DNA of 64,000 nt from Micromonospora costi (GTDB taxonomy: Bacteria; Actinomycetota; Actinomycetes; Mycobacteriales; Micromonosporaceae): NCBI RefSeq assembly GCF_003626655.1, contig NZ_RBAN01000002.1, forward strand, positions 744,001 through 808,000, in the 5' to 3' direction. The notes beneath the pieces are model-generated. The model saw only the letters and a list, made by a program, of their open reading frames with translations. It had not been told where the DNA came from and did not search any database. Within the stretch, counting starts at the first letter, position 1. Every line of letters starts with the position of its first letter. Position numbers and translations under genes: made by a program. Below, piece by piece: positions 7,867-16,726 of the stretch.

Positions 7867-9390
7867 GTGGCGGTCAGTCCTCTGCTGATCGGAATGCCCG
7901 AGATGCGACAGAGTTCCCTCGTGGTGGTGGCCAACCGCCTGCCCATCGACGACAGTGTGGCCCCGGACGGCGCGTGCGAGTGGCGGCGCAGTCCCGGCGG
8001 CCTCGTGAGCGCGCTCCACCCGCTGCTGCGACATACCCCGGCGACCTGGGTCGGCTGGGCCGGCGGCACCGGTCCGGCGCCCACCCTGCCCGACGTGGAC
8101 GGCGTACGGATGCGCACCGTGCCGCTCACCCCGGACGACCTGCGCGACCACTACGAGGGGTTCGCCAACGCGACCCTCTGGCCGCTCTACCACGACGCGG
8201 TCGAGCAGCCGCAGCACCACCGGCGCTGGTGGGAGGCGTACCAGCGGGTCAACCGCCGCTTCGCCGAGACCGCCGCGGAGGTCGCCGAGCCGGGTGCGGT
8301 GGTCTGGGTGCAGGACTACCACCTGCACCTCGTGCCGGGCCTGCTCCGGGCGCTGCGACCGGACCTGCGCATCGGGTTCTTCCTGCACGTGCCGTTCCCG
8401 CCGCCGGAGCTGTTCATGCAGCTGCCGCGCCGGGCCGAGCTGCTGCGCGGGATGCTCGGCGCGGACCTGGTGGGCTTCCAGCGCGCCCAGGCCGCGCACA
8501 ACTTCGCCCAGCTGGTGGCGAAGGTGCTGCACCTGCCGGCCACCGACCGGCGGATCGGGATCGACGACCGGGTGGTGCGCATCGGGGCGTTCCCGGTGTC
8601 GATCGACACCGCCGAGATGGCCGCGCTGGCCGCCCGGCCCGACGTGGCCGCGCGCGCGGCCCGGCTGCGCCAGGACCTCGGCCGCCCCGAGCACGTGATC
8701 CTCAGCGTCGACCGGATGGACTACACCAAGGGCATCGAGCAGCGGCTGAAGGCGTACAGCGAGCTGCTGGTCAGCGGGCACGTCAAGGTCCGCGACACGG
8801 TGCTCGTGCAGGTCGCGGTGCCCAGCCGGGAACGGGTCGGCCAGTACCAGATCCTGCGGGAGCGGGTGGAGCGCGAGGTCGGCCGGATCAACGGCGAGTT
8901 CGGCCGGGTCGGCGAGCCGGCGATCCACTACCTGACGCAGCCGTTCGACCGGGCCGAGCTGGCCGCGCTGTACCGGGTGGCCGACGTGATGGCGGTGACG
9001 CCGCTACGGGACGGGATGAACCTGGTCGCGAAGGAGTACGTGGCCGCCCGCGTCGACGACACCGGCGCCCTGCTGCTCAGCGAGTTCGCCGGGTCCGCGG
9101 CCGAACTGCCCCAGGCGTACCTGGTCAACCCGCACGACCTGGAGGGGTTGAAGGAGGGGCTGCTCGCCGCACTGCACGCCGCCCCGGCCGACGTCCGCGA
9201 GCGGATGCGGGCCATGCGCGCCCACCTGCGCGAGCACGACATCCGGGCGTGGGCCCGCTCCTACCTCAGCGCGCTGGACCAGACCGGCGCGCTGGTCGAC
9301 CGGCTCACCACGCCCGGCGACGCCCCGGTCGCCGTGCCCACCCAGCCGGACCGGTCGGCCGTCCGGGCCGACCGGCGCGCCGGTGGCTGA
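7867..9390 (+). CDS. otsA: Alpha,alpha-trehalose-phosphate synthase (UDP-forming)
   Basis: The 507-residue product is a GT20 retaining glycosyltransferase that joins UDP-glucose (or another NDP-glucose) and glucose 6-phosphate to give trehalose 6-phosphate, for osmoprotection and trehalose-containing envelope lipids. Family motifs are clear: LVVVANRLPID at the N-terminus, WVQDYHLHLVPGLLR (about residue 145-160), VDRMDYTKGIEQRLKAY (about 280), and the C-terminal LRDGMNLVAKEYV nucleotide-sugar loop (about 380). The GTG at 7867 gives MAVSPLLIGMPEMRQ; ATG codons at residues 10 and 13 are equally possible starts. No trehalose-phosphate phosphatase (otsB) is adjacent. The stop is only 3 bp from the stop of the opposing hydrolase-fold gene, so the two transcripts must overlap. 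Confidence 0.95.
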   Translation: MAVSPLLIGMPEMRQSSLVVVANRLPIDDSVAPDGACEWRRSPGGLVSALHPLLRHTPATWVGWAGGTGPAPTLPDVDGVRMRTVPLTPDDLRDHYEGFANATLWPLYHDAVEQPQHHRRWWEAYQRVNRRFAETAAEVAEPGAVVWVQDYHLHLVPGLLRALRPDLRIGFFLHVPFPPPELFMQLPRRAELLRGMLGADLVGFQRAQAAHNFAQLVAKVLHLPATDRRIGIDDRVVRIGAFPVSIDTAEMAALAARPDVAARAARLRQDLGRPEHVILSVDRMDYTKGIEQRLKAYSELLVSGHVKVRDTVLVQVAVPSRERVGQYQILRERVEREVGRINGEFGRVGEPAIHYLTQPFDRAELAALYRVADVMAVTPLRDGMNLVAKEYVAARVDDTGALLLSEFAGSAAELPQAYLVNPHDLEGLKEGLLAALHAAPADVRERMRAMRAHLREHDIRAWARSYLSALDQTGALVDRLTTPGDAPVAVPTQPDRSAVRADRRAGG

Positions 9391-9393
9391 GCC

Positions 9394-10206
9394 TCAGCGG
9401 GCGGCCGGTTCCTTCTCCAGCCAGTCCAGCAGGGCGTCGACGGGTTCCCGCCAGCGGGCGTCGAGCATCAGGTCGTGCCCCATGCCGGGGAACAGCAGCG
9501 GCGCCGAGCCGTACCGGCGGGCCGCCCGCGTGAGCGCGGACGCCGGCACGACCCGGTCGTCGGGGCTGCCCAGCACCAGCACCGGCGGGTCACCCACCGC
9601 CGGCTCCGGGTCGGGCGCGCTCAGCAGCTGCCACTGAGCGCGTCGGCTCGCCCGGCCCAGCGCCGACACGTACCGGCGGGCCTCGCCCTCGGGCAGCTCG
9701 CGGCTGAACAACTGACCACGGCTGAGCCGCAGGCGCCCACCCACCACCGCGGGCAGCGTGCCGGCGGGGTTGCGGCGCAGCGCCGCGCCGAACGTCCCCC
9801 AGCCGCCGAGGACCGGCGCCACCAGCACCGCCGCCCGCGCCGGGTAGCGAGCGAGAGCGTGTGCCACCACGAGGGCCCCGGCACCGTGCCCCACGAGCAC
9901 CGCCTGACGCGGCAGGCCCGCCGCCACCTGCACCACGTCATGGACGTACGCCCGCAGCGACGCCTCCGGCGCCGGCTCGCTGTCGCCGTGCCCGCGCAGG
10001 CTGACCGCGTACGCCGGGAAACCGCGCGACGCCGCGTGCCCCAGCCAGTGCTCGGCGAACGCCCAGGCACCGTGCCCGTAGCCGGGTACGAAGAGCAGCG
10101 GCGGCCGCCCCTCCTCGAGGTCGGGGGTTGCGCTGCGCACCTCGCGCCGGACCGGCCGCACCGGCCGCGCCCACTCCCGCCCACGCATGATCCGCACGGT
10201 GCTCAC
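9394..10206 (-). CDS. Alpha/beta-hydrolase-fold protein lacking the nucleophile serine
   Basis: This 270-residue protein has the alpha/beta-hydrolase fold: a FVPGYGHGAWAF oxyanion region (about residue 40), the acid strand LVLGSPDDRVVP and the base loop GMGHDLMLD. The nucleophile elbow, usually GxSxG, reads GHGAG here, so the catalytic Ser is Gly while the Asp and His remain. It may therefore be a binding or regulatory protein and not an esterase. The GTG at 10206 is preceded by GGAAGG 8 nt upstream, and this site is supplied by the 56-bp tandem repeat at 10201-10361. An alternative ATG lies at 10188. It is the last gene of a six-gene minus-strand run. It converges on otsA with a 3-bp gap. 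Confidence 0.8.
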   Translation of the reverse strand: MSTVRIMRGREWARPVRPVRREVRSATPDLEEGRPPLLFVPGYGHGAWAFAEHWLGHAASRGFPAYAVSLRGHGDSEPAPEASLRAYVHDVVQVAAGLPRQAVLVGHGAGALVVAHALARYPARAAVLVAPVLGGWGTFGAALRRNPAGTLPAVVGGRLRLSRGQLFSRELPEGEARRYVSALGRASRRAQWQLLSAPDPEPAVGDPPVLVLGSPDDRVVPASALTRAARRYGSAPLLFPGMGHDLMLDARWREPVDALLDWLEKEPAAR

Positions 10207-10361
10207 CGAGCCAACCTTCCGCTCACGACTGCGGGGCTCGCAAGCTCACTCCTCGCGCTCACCGAGCCAACCTTCCGTTCACGACTGCGGGGCTCGCAAG
10301 CTCACTCCTCGCGCTCACCGAGCCAACCTTCCGTTCACGACTGCGGGGCTCGCAAGCTCAC
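10201..10361. repeat. 56-bp tandem repeat, three copies
   Basis: Units start at 10201, 10257 and 10313 with a period of exactly 56 bp. The second and third are almost identical and the third is truncated at the stop codon of the monooxygenase gene (10362). Each unit, read on the minus strand, contains GGAAGG followed 8 nt later by GTGAGC, that is, a potential ribosome binding site plus start codon, and a GAGGAGTGAGC element. Confidence 0.95.
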
Positions 10362-11762
10362 TCACTTGCCCTCCAGGGTGTCGAGGGCGCGCTGGACGGC
10401 GCGCAGGTAGTCGGCGTGGCCCACCTCGAACCAGTGGCGGCTGCTGTCCTTCACCGGGCCCGAGTAGCGTTCGCCCGCCCGGGACTGGACCGTCGCGGCG
10501 AACGCGGCCGCCCGCTCGGGACGGGTGCGGCGCGCCTGGAGCAGCCGGGCGAAGAGCACCGCCTGCCAGTGCGACAGGGGGAACACGCCGGAGTCCGGCT
10601 GGAGCAGGCCGACCACGGCCAGGGTCGGGTGGCCCGGCGCGAACGCGTTGAGCCAGAGCGTCGGCCGGCCGGTCCCCGCGTCGTCGCCGAGCACCTTCGG
10701 GTCGAGGAACTCGAAGCGCGGCAGGTAGCCGGTGGCGAACACGATCAGCTCCGGGTCGATCTGCCGGCCGTCGGTCAGCTCCACCCCGTACGGGCCGAAC
10801 CGAGCGACGTCCGGCACGGGGGTGATGGCGCCGTGCCCGACGTGGTAGACGAGCTGGCTGTTCGCGATCGGGTGCGTCTCGTAGACCCGGTGGTCCGGCT
10901 TCGGCAGGCCGAACCGGGTGAGGTCACCGACGGTCAGGCGCAGTGTCCAGTGGTAGAGCCACTGCCGCACCCGCAGCGGCACCCGCAGGGCGAGCAGGGT
11001 GTCGTTGACCTGGTCGGCGGGCCGGCCGAACACGTACTTCGGGGCGTACCAGTACCCGCGGCGGGTGGAGTGCCAGCAGTGCGACGCCTGCTGGGCGGCC
11101 TCGACGGCGATGTCGCAGCCGGTGTTGCCCGCGCCGACGACCAGGACGCGCTTGCCGCGCAGCTGCGCCGGGTCCTTGTAGGACGAGGCGTGCATGACCT
11201 CGCCGCGGAACTCCTCCAGCCCCTCGTAGCTCGGCAGCTTCGGCGACCAGTTGTGCCCGTTGGCGATCACCACGGCGGCGTAGCGCGAGGTGCGCTCGGG
11301 GCCGTACCCGCCGGTGCTGCGGGTGGTGACGTCCCAGCGGTCACCCTCGACCGGCTCGACCCGGATCACCTCCGTGCCGAACCAGATGTGCGCGCGCAGG
11401 TCGAAGTGGTCGGCGTACCGCTCGAAGTAGGCGAGCAGCCGGCTGTGGTGCGGGTAGTCCGGCCAGGAGTCCGGCATCGGGAAGTCGGGGAACTGGGTGA
11501 ACGGCCGGGACGAGATGAGGTGCGTACTCGCGTAGACCGGGCTGCGGTCGTGCCGCCAGTTCCACGCTCCCCCGACGCCCGTCTCCCGTTCGTAGCAGTC
11601 GACGCCGAACCCGTGCTCGCGGAGGTTCTTCACGGCGGTCAGGCCGCTGGGGCCGGCGCCGATGACGCAGACCGTGTCGCCCCGGTCGGAGACCGGGCGA
11701 CCGTCACGGCTCAGGGCGAGCGTGCTCGCCTCCGGATCGGGCCGGTCGGTGGAGGTGGACAC
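10362..11762 (-). CDS. Flavin-containing monooxygenase
   Basis: The product (466 aa) is a class B flavoprotein monooxygenase using FAD and NADPH to oxygenate soft nucleophiles or ketones. The FAD Rossmann motif is VIGAGPSGLTAVKNL (about residue 30), the FMO/BVMO fingerprint is FRGEVMHASSYKD (about 180), and the NADPH Rossmann motif is VLVVGAGNTGCDIA (about 200). A conserved ATGYLPRFEFL stretch is near residue 330. The GTG at 11762 is chosen because AAGGAGATATTCG gives an almost ideal ribosome binding site; a longer frame to 11819 adds Arg-rich residues that look like leader. The substrate is unknown. It lies downstream of the endonuclease-fold gene, with about 100 bp between them containing no clear terminator. 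Confidence 0.9.
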   Translation of the reverse strand: MSTSTDRPDPEASTLALSRDGRPVSDRGDTVCVIGAGPSGLTAVKNLREHGFGVDCYERETGVGGAWNWRHDRSPVYASTHLISSRPFTQFPDFPMPDSWPDYPHHSRLLAYFERYADHFDLRAHIWFGTEVIRVEPVEGDRWDVTTRSTGGYGPERTSRYAAVVIANGHNWSPKLPSYEGLEEFRGEVMHASSYKDPAQLRGKRVLVVGAGNTGCDIAVEAAQQASHCWHSTRRGYWYAPKYVFGRPADQVNDTLLALRVPLRVRQWLYHWTLRLTVGDLTRFGLPKPDHRVYETHPIANSQLVYHVGHGAITPVPDVARFGPYGVELTDGRQIDPELIVFATGYLPRFEFLDPKVLGDDAGTGRPTLWLNAFAPGHPTLAVVGLLQPDSGVFPLSHWQAVLFARLLQARRTRPERAAAFAATVQSRAGERYSGPVKDSSRHWFEVGHADYLRAVQRALDTLEGK

Positions 11763-11858
11763 CGAATATCTCCTTTTGTGCGGCACGGGTGCCGGGTCGC
11801 CGCGAAATCCTCTCCACATCGGAGCCGGTTGTCCAGCCCCGGCACGCCGGGCGACGGG

Positions 11859-12566
11859 TCAGTCGGTGACCGGCAGCAACAGGTCGACCACGATCGGGAA
11901 GTGGTCGCTGGCCCGGCGTGTGAGCGGAGTGTCCACCACGTCGTAGTCGACCACCGTGATCCGCGGGTCGACGAAGAGCGCGTCGATGCGCCGCCGGGGG
12001 TCCGCGCAGGAGTAGGTGAGCCGGTCGGCCCGGTCCGCCGCCACCGCCGCGTCGGTCAGCCCGCGCGCCACCGCGGCCCAGGCCGGGCCGTCCGGTCCCT
12101 CGTTGAGGTCCGCGCCGGCGATCACGGGCGTACCGGCAGCGTCCAGCTCCCGTTTGAACAGGGCGGCCTGCGCGGGACGTTCGGCGGGGTCGGTGGACAG
12201 GTGTGAGCCCGCCACCGTGAAGCGGGCGCCGCCGGCCACGGCGCATTCGGCGTACGCGGCGCCGCGCAGGTGCCGGCCGGGTGTCAGCGGGAAGCGCTGG
12301 TCGCGGGTGGCGAGCACCCGGACCCGCAGGCTGGTCAGCAGCAGGTTGCCCAGGGCGGGCAGCCCACCGGCGGCCACCACCAGCCCGAACGCGTCGGCGA
12401 GCGTGGCGCAGCGCTGCCGCCAGCGGAACCGCCGCGGCCCCTCCTGCACGATCACCACGTCGGGGGCCGCCTCCCGGACGACCGCGGCCAGCGCGGCCGC
12501 GTCGTCCCGCTGGCTGTGGATGTTGTACGAGACGACGCGCAGCGGCACGCCCGAGCTTCGCGTCAC
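11859..12566 (-). CDS. Endonuclease/exonuclease/phosphatase-fold hydrolase
   Basis: This 235-residue protein matches the EEP superfamily of metal-dependent phosphodiesterases (DNase I, sphingomyelinase and inositol phosphatase fold). Seen motifs are LRVVSYNIHSQRDD at the N-terminus, VVIVQEGPRRF (metal-binding Glu), AGSHLSTDPAERPAQ (catalytic His), VIAGADLNEGPDG (Asp/Asn pair), and SDHFPIVVDL at the C-terminus (final Asp-His). All catalytic positions are therefore present. There is no signal peptide, so it is likely cytoplasmic; the substrate is unknown. The GTG at 12566 follows the glucokinase stop by 16 bp, suggesting co-transcription. Confidence 0.85.
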   Translation of the reverse strand: MTRSSGVPLRVVSYNIHSQRDDAAALAAVVREAAPDVVIVQEGPRRFRWRQRCATLADAFGLVVAAGGLPALGNLLLTSLRVRVLATRDQRFPLTPGRHLRGAAYAECAVAGGARFTVAGSHLSTDPAERPAQAALFKRELDAAGTPVIAGADLNEGPDGPAWAAVARGLTDAAVAADRADRLTYSCADPRRRIDALFVDPRITVVDYDVVDTPLTRRASDHFPIVVDLLLPVTD

Positions 12567-12582
12567 CGTCCCGTCCCGGGCC

Positions 12583-13530
12583 TCAGATCCGGCGCGCCAG
12601 GTCGGCGGCGCCGATGACGCCCGCGCGGTTGCCCAGCTCGGCCGGGCGGATCTCGGCGACCGGCAGGCGGCTGCGCTGGGCGAGCGATTCGGTGTACGAC
12701 CGCCGCGTCGGGCCCATCAGCAGGTCACCGGCGTCGATCACGCCGCCGCCCACGACGAGGACCTGCGGGTCGAGGATCTGGGCCATGTCCGCCAGGCTCG
12801 TGCCGAGCCAGCGGCCGACCTGGGCGAACGACTCGGTCGACACCGGGTCCCCGCCCTTGGCCGCCGCGGTCACCATGGGGCCGGTGATCGCCTCGGCCTC
12901 CCCGCCGGCCAGCTCCAGCAGCGCGGCGGCCCGGTGCGGTTCCTGCCGGGCGGCCGCGCGGGCGAACCGCACCAGCGCGCTGCCGCTCGCGTACTGCTCG
13001 ATGCAGCCGAGCCGGCCGCACCCGCACTGGTGGCCGTCCGGCACGGTCAGCATGTGGCCCAGCTCGGCCGCGATGCCGTGGGCGCCGCGGACCAGCTCAC
13101 CGCCGAGCACGATGCCGCCGCCGACGCCGGTGCCGATGGTGAACATGACCATCGAGTCGTCGGCGTGCCGGGCCGCGCCGTGCCGGAACTCGGCCCAGGC
13201 GGCCACGTTGCCGTCGTTCTCGACGATCACCGGCAGGCCGACCTTGCCGCTCACGTAGTCGCGCAGCGGCTCGTCCCGCCAGGCGAGGTTCGGTGCGAAC
13301 AGCACCGTGGAGCGGCTGGCGTCGATCCAGCCGGCCGCGCCGATGCCGACCGCCTCGATCGACCGCCCGCTGGCCAGCTCGACCACCAGCTCGGTGATGA
13401 CGTCCCGGGTCTTGGCCACGTCGTCGGCGGGAGTGTCCCGTCGGGCGTGCACGAGCACCGTGCCGGTCTCGTCCACGACACCGCCGGCGACCTTCGTGCC
13501 ACCGACGTCGATCCCGATGGTCAGCGTCAC
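12583..13530 (-). CDS. glkA: ROK-family glucokinase
   Basis: The product (315 aa) phosphorylates glucose with ATP to glucose 6-phosphate, the substrate of otsA nearby. The N-terminal phosphate loop is LTIGIDVGGTKVAGG, the catalytic base is in VIVENDGNVAAWAEF, the second glycine loop is FTIGTGVGGGIVLGG, and the ROK zinc site is CGCGRLGCIEQ (about residue 168), with an upstream His (GHMLTVPDGH). The GTG at 13530 has GAGGGGAGCG about 8 nt upstream, whereas the open frame continues to 13764 without family similarity. As I recall, the main Streptomyces glucokinase (GlkA) has the same architecture and also lies near an SRPBCC gene and an acyl-CoA synthetase, so it may have the same role in carbon catabolite control. 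Confidence 0.9.
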   Translation of the reverse strand: MTLTIGIDVGGTKVAGGVVDETGTVLVHARRDTPADDVAKTRDVITELVVELASGRSIEAVGIGAAGWIDASRSTVLFAPNLAWRDEPLRDYVSGKVGLPVIVENDGNVAAWAEFRHGAARHADDSMVMFTIGTGVGGGIVLGGELVRGAHGIAAELGHMLTVPDGHQCGCGRLGCIEQYASGSALVRFARAAARQEPHRAAALLELAGGEAEAITGPMVTAAAKGGDPVSTESFAQVGRWLGTSLADMAQILDPQVLVVGGGVIDAGDLLMGPTRRSYTESLAQRSRLPVAEIRPAELGNRAGVIGAADLARRI

Positions 13531-13601
13531 CGCTGCCGCTCCCCTCTGCTGTGCTGTCCGCCGCGCACCGGAAGTGGCCGGTGAGTGCCGGATGTCCCTG
13601 G

Positions 13602-14243
13602 TCAGGCGCCGTCGCCGGACACGTCCGCGCCCGCGTCGCCGGGCGCCCGCGAGGCGGGCACCACGGGCCGGTCGGCCGCCGACGCGGCCGGCCCGGCCTC
13701 GTCGACGGGCGGCGCCGCGGCGGCCGGGACGGTCGTGTCGTCCGCCCGGGTCGCGGCGGACCACACGTCCCCCTCCGACGCCGGCTGAGAATCATGCCCG
13801 CTCCGGGTGGCCTCGCGCCAGACGAGATCGTCGTCGGAGCCGGCGGCGGCCGTTGCGGAGGACGCGGCGGCCGGCTCCGGGGGCTCGGCGGGCGGGTTCG
13901 CGGAGGCGAAGGCGCGCAGGAAACTGGCCACCCCGGCGGCCAGATCGCCCGCTCCGGTGGCGAGTCGCTCGGCGAATTCGGGACTCGGGTCGCGCAACGC
14001 GGCGATACCGCGGCAGACCGGGCACACGCAGCATTCGGGCGCACCGGTGGCGAAAGCCCCCGCGGTGGTGCCGCCCGCGCCACCCGGCTGCGCGCTGTGA
14101 CCGAGGACACCGGCCACGATCCCGCCGAGTGGGCCCCAGGGACCCGCCGACGGTCCGGCCGTGGCCAGCCGCGCGGTCGCCAGCAGCGTGGCGACGAGCC
14201 GCTCCGCCTCCTCCCGGGCCGAGCCCGGATCCGTTGCCACCAT
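13602..14243 (-). CDS. Ala/Pro-rich hypothetical protein with a CxxC pair
   Basis: This 213-residue protein is of unknown function. The N-terminal 100 residues look folded (SAREEAERLVATLLATARLA, a Gly/Ala-rich stretch, then ECCVCPVCRGIAALRDP with two close cysteine pairs that could bind a metal, followed by a helical FAERLATGAGDLAAGVASFL). The rest is an Ala/Pro/Asp-rich disordered tail ending DVSGDGA. The ATG at 14243 is preceded by GAGGAG. Its position between the SRPBCC gene and glucokinase resembles the DUF5304-type genes I recall from that place in other actinobacteria, but the family assignment is tentative. Confidence 0.65.
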   Translation of the reverse strand: MVATDPGSAREEAERLVATLLATARLATAGPSAGPWGPLGGIVAGVLGHSAQPGGAGGTTAGAFATGAPECCVCPVCRGIAALRDPSPEFAERLATGAGDLAAGVASFLRAFASANPPAEPPEPAAASSATAAAGSDDDLVWREATRSGHDSQPASEGDVWSAATRADDTTVPAAAAPPVDEAGPAASAADRPVVPASRAPGDAGADVSGDGA

Positions 14244-14283
14244 GGTCGACTCCTCTACCGTGGCGGCCGGGCCGCCGGGCGCG

Positions 14284-14739
14284 TCACTGCGCCGCACCGG
14301 GTGCTTCTACCCGGCGCTTCAGCTGCTTCAACGCCGTATCCATGATCATTTTCTCGGCCTTGCGGCGGAACATCCCGAGCATTCCCACCGACAGTTCCAC
14401 CTCCAGGGTGTAGGTCACCGTGGTGGTGCCGTCCGGGTTTCCGACCAGGTCGTACGACCCCCGCTGTGCCTTCTGCATCTTCGACGGCGCCACAAGGTGC
14501 CACTCGATGCGGGTCAGGTCTTCCGCGTACTCGTACGCGAGCACGTACTCGTCGGCCATCACACCCGCGTCGATCGTGAAGCGGACCTGGCTGGCGTAGC
14601 CGTCCTCGTACTCCTCGACGACCTCCACCCGCCGGACCGCGTCGGTCCACTCCGGGTAACGCGCGAAGTCGCAGATGACGGCCGCCACCTGGTCCGGTGG
14701 CGCGCCGACGACGATCGACTGGGTGGAGGAGTCCGCCAT
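14284..14739 (-). CDS. SRPBCC-family (polyketide cyclase/START-like) protein
   Basis: The 151-residue product has the START/Bet v1-like fold: IVVGAPPDQVAAVICDFARYPEWTDAVRRVEV at the N-terminus is the classic opening, with YPEW the family hallmark, followed by alternating strands and a long C-terminal amphipathic helix (FRRKAEKMIMDTALKQLKRRV). Such proteins bind hydrophobic ligands or act in lipid or polyketide metabolism. No catalytic residues can be assigned. It is the first gene of the minus-strand run and is divergent from the acyl-CoA synthetase at 14904, which fits a lipid-related role, but this is inference. Confidence 0.85.
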   Translation of the reverse strand: MADSSTQSIVVGAPPDQVAAVICDFARYPEWTDAVRRVEVVEEYEDGYASQVRFTIDAGVMADEYVLAYEYAEDLTRIEWHLVAPSKMQKAQRGSYDLVGNPDGTTTVTYTLEVELSVGMLGMFRRKAEKMIMDTALKQLKRRVEAPGAAQ

Positions 14740-14903
14740 GGGGGGAGGCTACCCGGCACGCGGGCGGCCGGGGCCGTCCCGCCCCCCGCCACGCCCCACA
14801 GCCAACCTGCCTTCGGCACCGGATCGACCCGCCGGGTAGGTTTCGACAGAGCCGACCCCTGGTGGCGGCCCCGGTCCGCCAGTGCGAGCACGAGGGAGTG
14901 CAG

Positions 14904-16712
14904 GTGCGCGAGTTCTCCGTCCCACCGGTCGTCACCGTCGGCGACGCCGCCAACCTCACCGACCCGGTCTGGGAGAACGCCGAGACCGCGCCCGACACCG
15001 TGCAGTTCGTCCGGCCGACCGGCGCGGCGCAGGGGCCGGCCTGGGCCGACGTCACCTGCCGGCAGTTCCGCGACGAGGTCGCGGCGGTGGCCCGCGGCCT
15101 GGTGGCGGCCGGTATCCGGCCGGGCGACCGCATCGGCCTCATGAGCCGCACCCGCTACGAGTGGACCCTGGTCGACTACGCGATCTGGGCGGCCGGCGGC
15201 GTCACCGTGCCGATCTACGAGACGTCCAGCGCCGAGCAGGCGGCCTGGATCCTCTCCGACTCCGGCGCGGTGGCCTGCGTGGTGGAGACCAACGCGCACG
15301 CCACCCTGCTGGCCGGCGTCCGCGACCGGCTGCCCGACCTCGGTCAGGTCTGGCAGATCGACCTCGGCGGCGTGGACGACCTGGTCGCCGCCGGTGAGCA
15401 GGTCGACCCCGCGGAGATCGACCGGCGCCGGGCGGGCCTGCGGTCCAGCGACGTGGCCACCATCATCTACACCAGCGGCACCACCGGCCGCCCCAAGGGC
15501 TGCGTGCTCACCCACCGCAACATGTACGCCGACATCGCCAACGCGGTGCCGGTGCTGCCGAACCTGTTCAACCCCGGCGCGTCCACCCTGCTCTTCCTCC
15601 CGCTCGCGCACGCCTTTGCCCGGCTCATCCAGATCGGCGTCGTGTACGCCCGGGCCACCATGCGGCACTGCGCCGACACCAAGAACCTGGTCGCCGAGCT
15701 GCAGGAGTTCCGCCCCACGTTCGTGCTCTCGGTGCCCCGGGTGTTCGAGAAGGTCTACAACGCGGCCAAGCAGAAGGCCGAGGGCGACGGCAAGGGCGGC
15801 ATCTTCGCGCGGGCCGAGCAGGTCGCCATCGCGTACAGCGAGGCGCTGGAGACCTCGCGCGGGCCCGGCCTCGCGTTGCGCGCCCAGCACGCGGTCTTCG
15901 ACCGGCTGGTCTACGCCAAGCTGCGCGCCGCGCTCGGCGGGCGGTGCCGGGACGCGATCTCCGGCGGCGCACCGCTCGGCGCCCGGCTCGGTCACTTCTT
16001 CCGCGGCATCGGGGTCACCGTGCTGGAGGGCTACGGGCTCACCGAGACGGCTCCGGCCGCCGCGGCCAACCTGCCGTCGGCCACCCGGATCGGCACCGTG
16101 GGCCGCCCGCTGCCCGGTGTGAGCATCCGGATCGAGGACGACGGCGAGATCCTCATCTCCGGCGACCTGATCTTCCAGGGCTACTGGCACAACGACGAGG
16201 CCACCGCCGACGTGCTGACCGGCGACGGCTGGTTCCGCACCGGCGACCTCGGCCAGCTCGACAACGACGGGTACCTGACCATCACCGGCCGGAAGAAGGA
16301 GATCATCGTGACGGCCGGCGGCAAGAACGTCGCCCCGGCCGTGCTGGAGGACCAGGTCCGGGCCCACCCGCTGGTCAGCCAGTGCGTCGTGGTCGGCGAC
16401 CGGCAGCCGTTCATCGCCGCCCTGGTCACCCTCGACGAGGAGGCGCTGCCGCAGTGGCTGGAGTCGGCCGGGCTGCCCCGCGACACGCCGGTGGAGGAGC
16501 TGCGCGGGCACGAGGCGCTGCGGCGTGAGGTCCAGAAGGCCGTCGACGTCGCCAACCAGGCCGTGAGCAAGGCCGAGGCCATCAAGGTGTTCCGGATCCT
16601 GCCGCGTGACTTCACCGAGGCGACCGGCGAGCTGACCCCGTCACTCAAGGTCAAGCGCCAGGTCGTGCACAAGACGTACGCGGCGGAGATCGCCGATATC
16701 TACCGACGCTGA
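14904..16712 (+). CDS. Long-chain acyl-CoA synthetase (AMP-forming, FadD family)
   Basis: The product (602 aa) activates fatty acids with ATP and CoA through an acyl-adenylate. Motifs of the ANL superfamily are complete: P-loop IIYTSGTTGRPKG (about residue 190), GYGLTETAPA (about 375), GDGWFRTGDLGQLDNDGYL (about 440), hinge TGRKKEIIVTAGGKNVAP (about 460) and the C-terminal catalytic lysine region SLKVKRQVVHKTY. The GTG at 14904 follows GAGGGAG by about 5 nt; a GTG two codons earlier is too close. The two-component genes start 14 nt after its stop but have their own -10 box. It is divergent from the SRPBCC gene. Confidence 0.93.
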   Translation: MREFSVPPVVTVGDAANLTDPVWENAETAPDTVQFVRPTGAAQGPAWADVTCRQFRDEVAAVARGLVAAGIRPGDRIGLMSRTRYEWTLVDYAIWAAGGVTVPIYETSSAEQAAWILSDSGAVACVVETNAHATLLAGVRDRLPDLGQVWQIDLGGVDDLVAAGEQVDPAEIDRRRAGLRSSDVATIIYTSGTTGRPKGCVLTHRNMYADIANAVPVLPNLFNPGASTLLFLPLAHAFARLIQIGVVYARATMRHCADTKNLVAELQEFRPTFVLSVPRVFEKVYNAAKQKAEGDGKGGIFARAEQVAIAYSEALETSRGPGLALRAQHAVFDRLVYAKLRAALGGRCRDAISGGAPLGARLGHFFRGIGVTVLEGYGLTETAPAAAANLPSATRIGTVGRPLPGVSIRIEDDGEILISGDLIFQGYWHNDEATADVLTGDGWFRTGDLGQLDNDGYLTITGRKKEIIVTAGGKNVAPAVLEDQVRAHPLVSQCVVVGDRQPFIAALVTLDEEALPQWLESAGLPRDTPVEELRGHEALRREVQKAVDVANQAVSKAEAIKVFRILPRDFTEATGELTPSLKVKRQVVHKTYAAEIADIYRR

Positions 16713-16713
16713 C

Positions 16714-16719
16714 TACGAT
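16714..16719 (+). promoter_or_regulatory. -10 box (TACGAT) for a leaderless histidine-kinase transcript
   Basis: TACGAT ends 7 nt before the GTG at 16727, the spacing expected when transcription begins at the start codon. No ribosome binding site is visible. Confidence 0.5.
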
Positions 16720-16726
16720 CCGTCAC

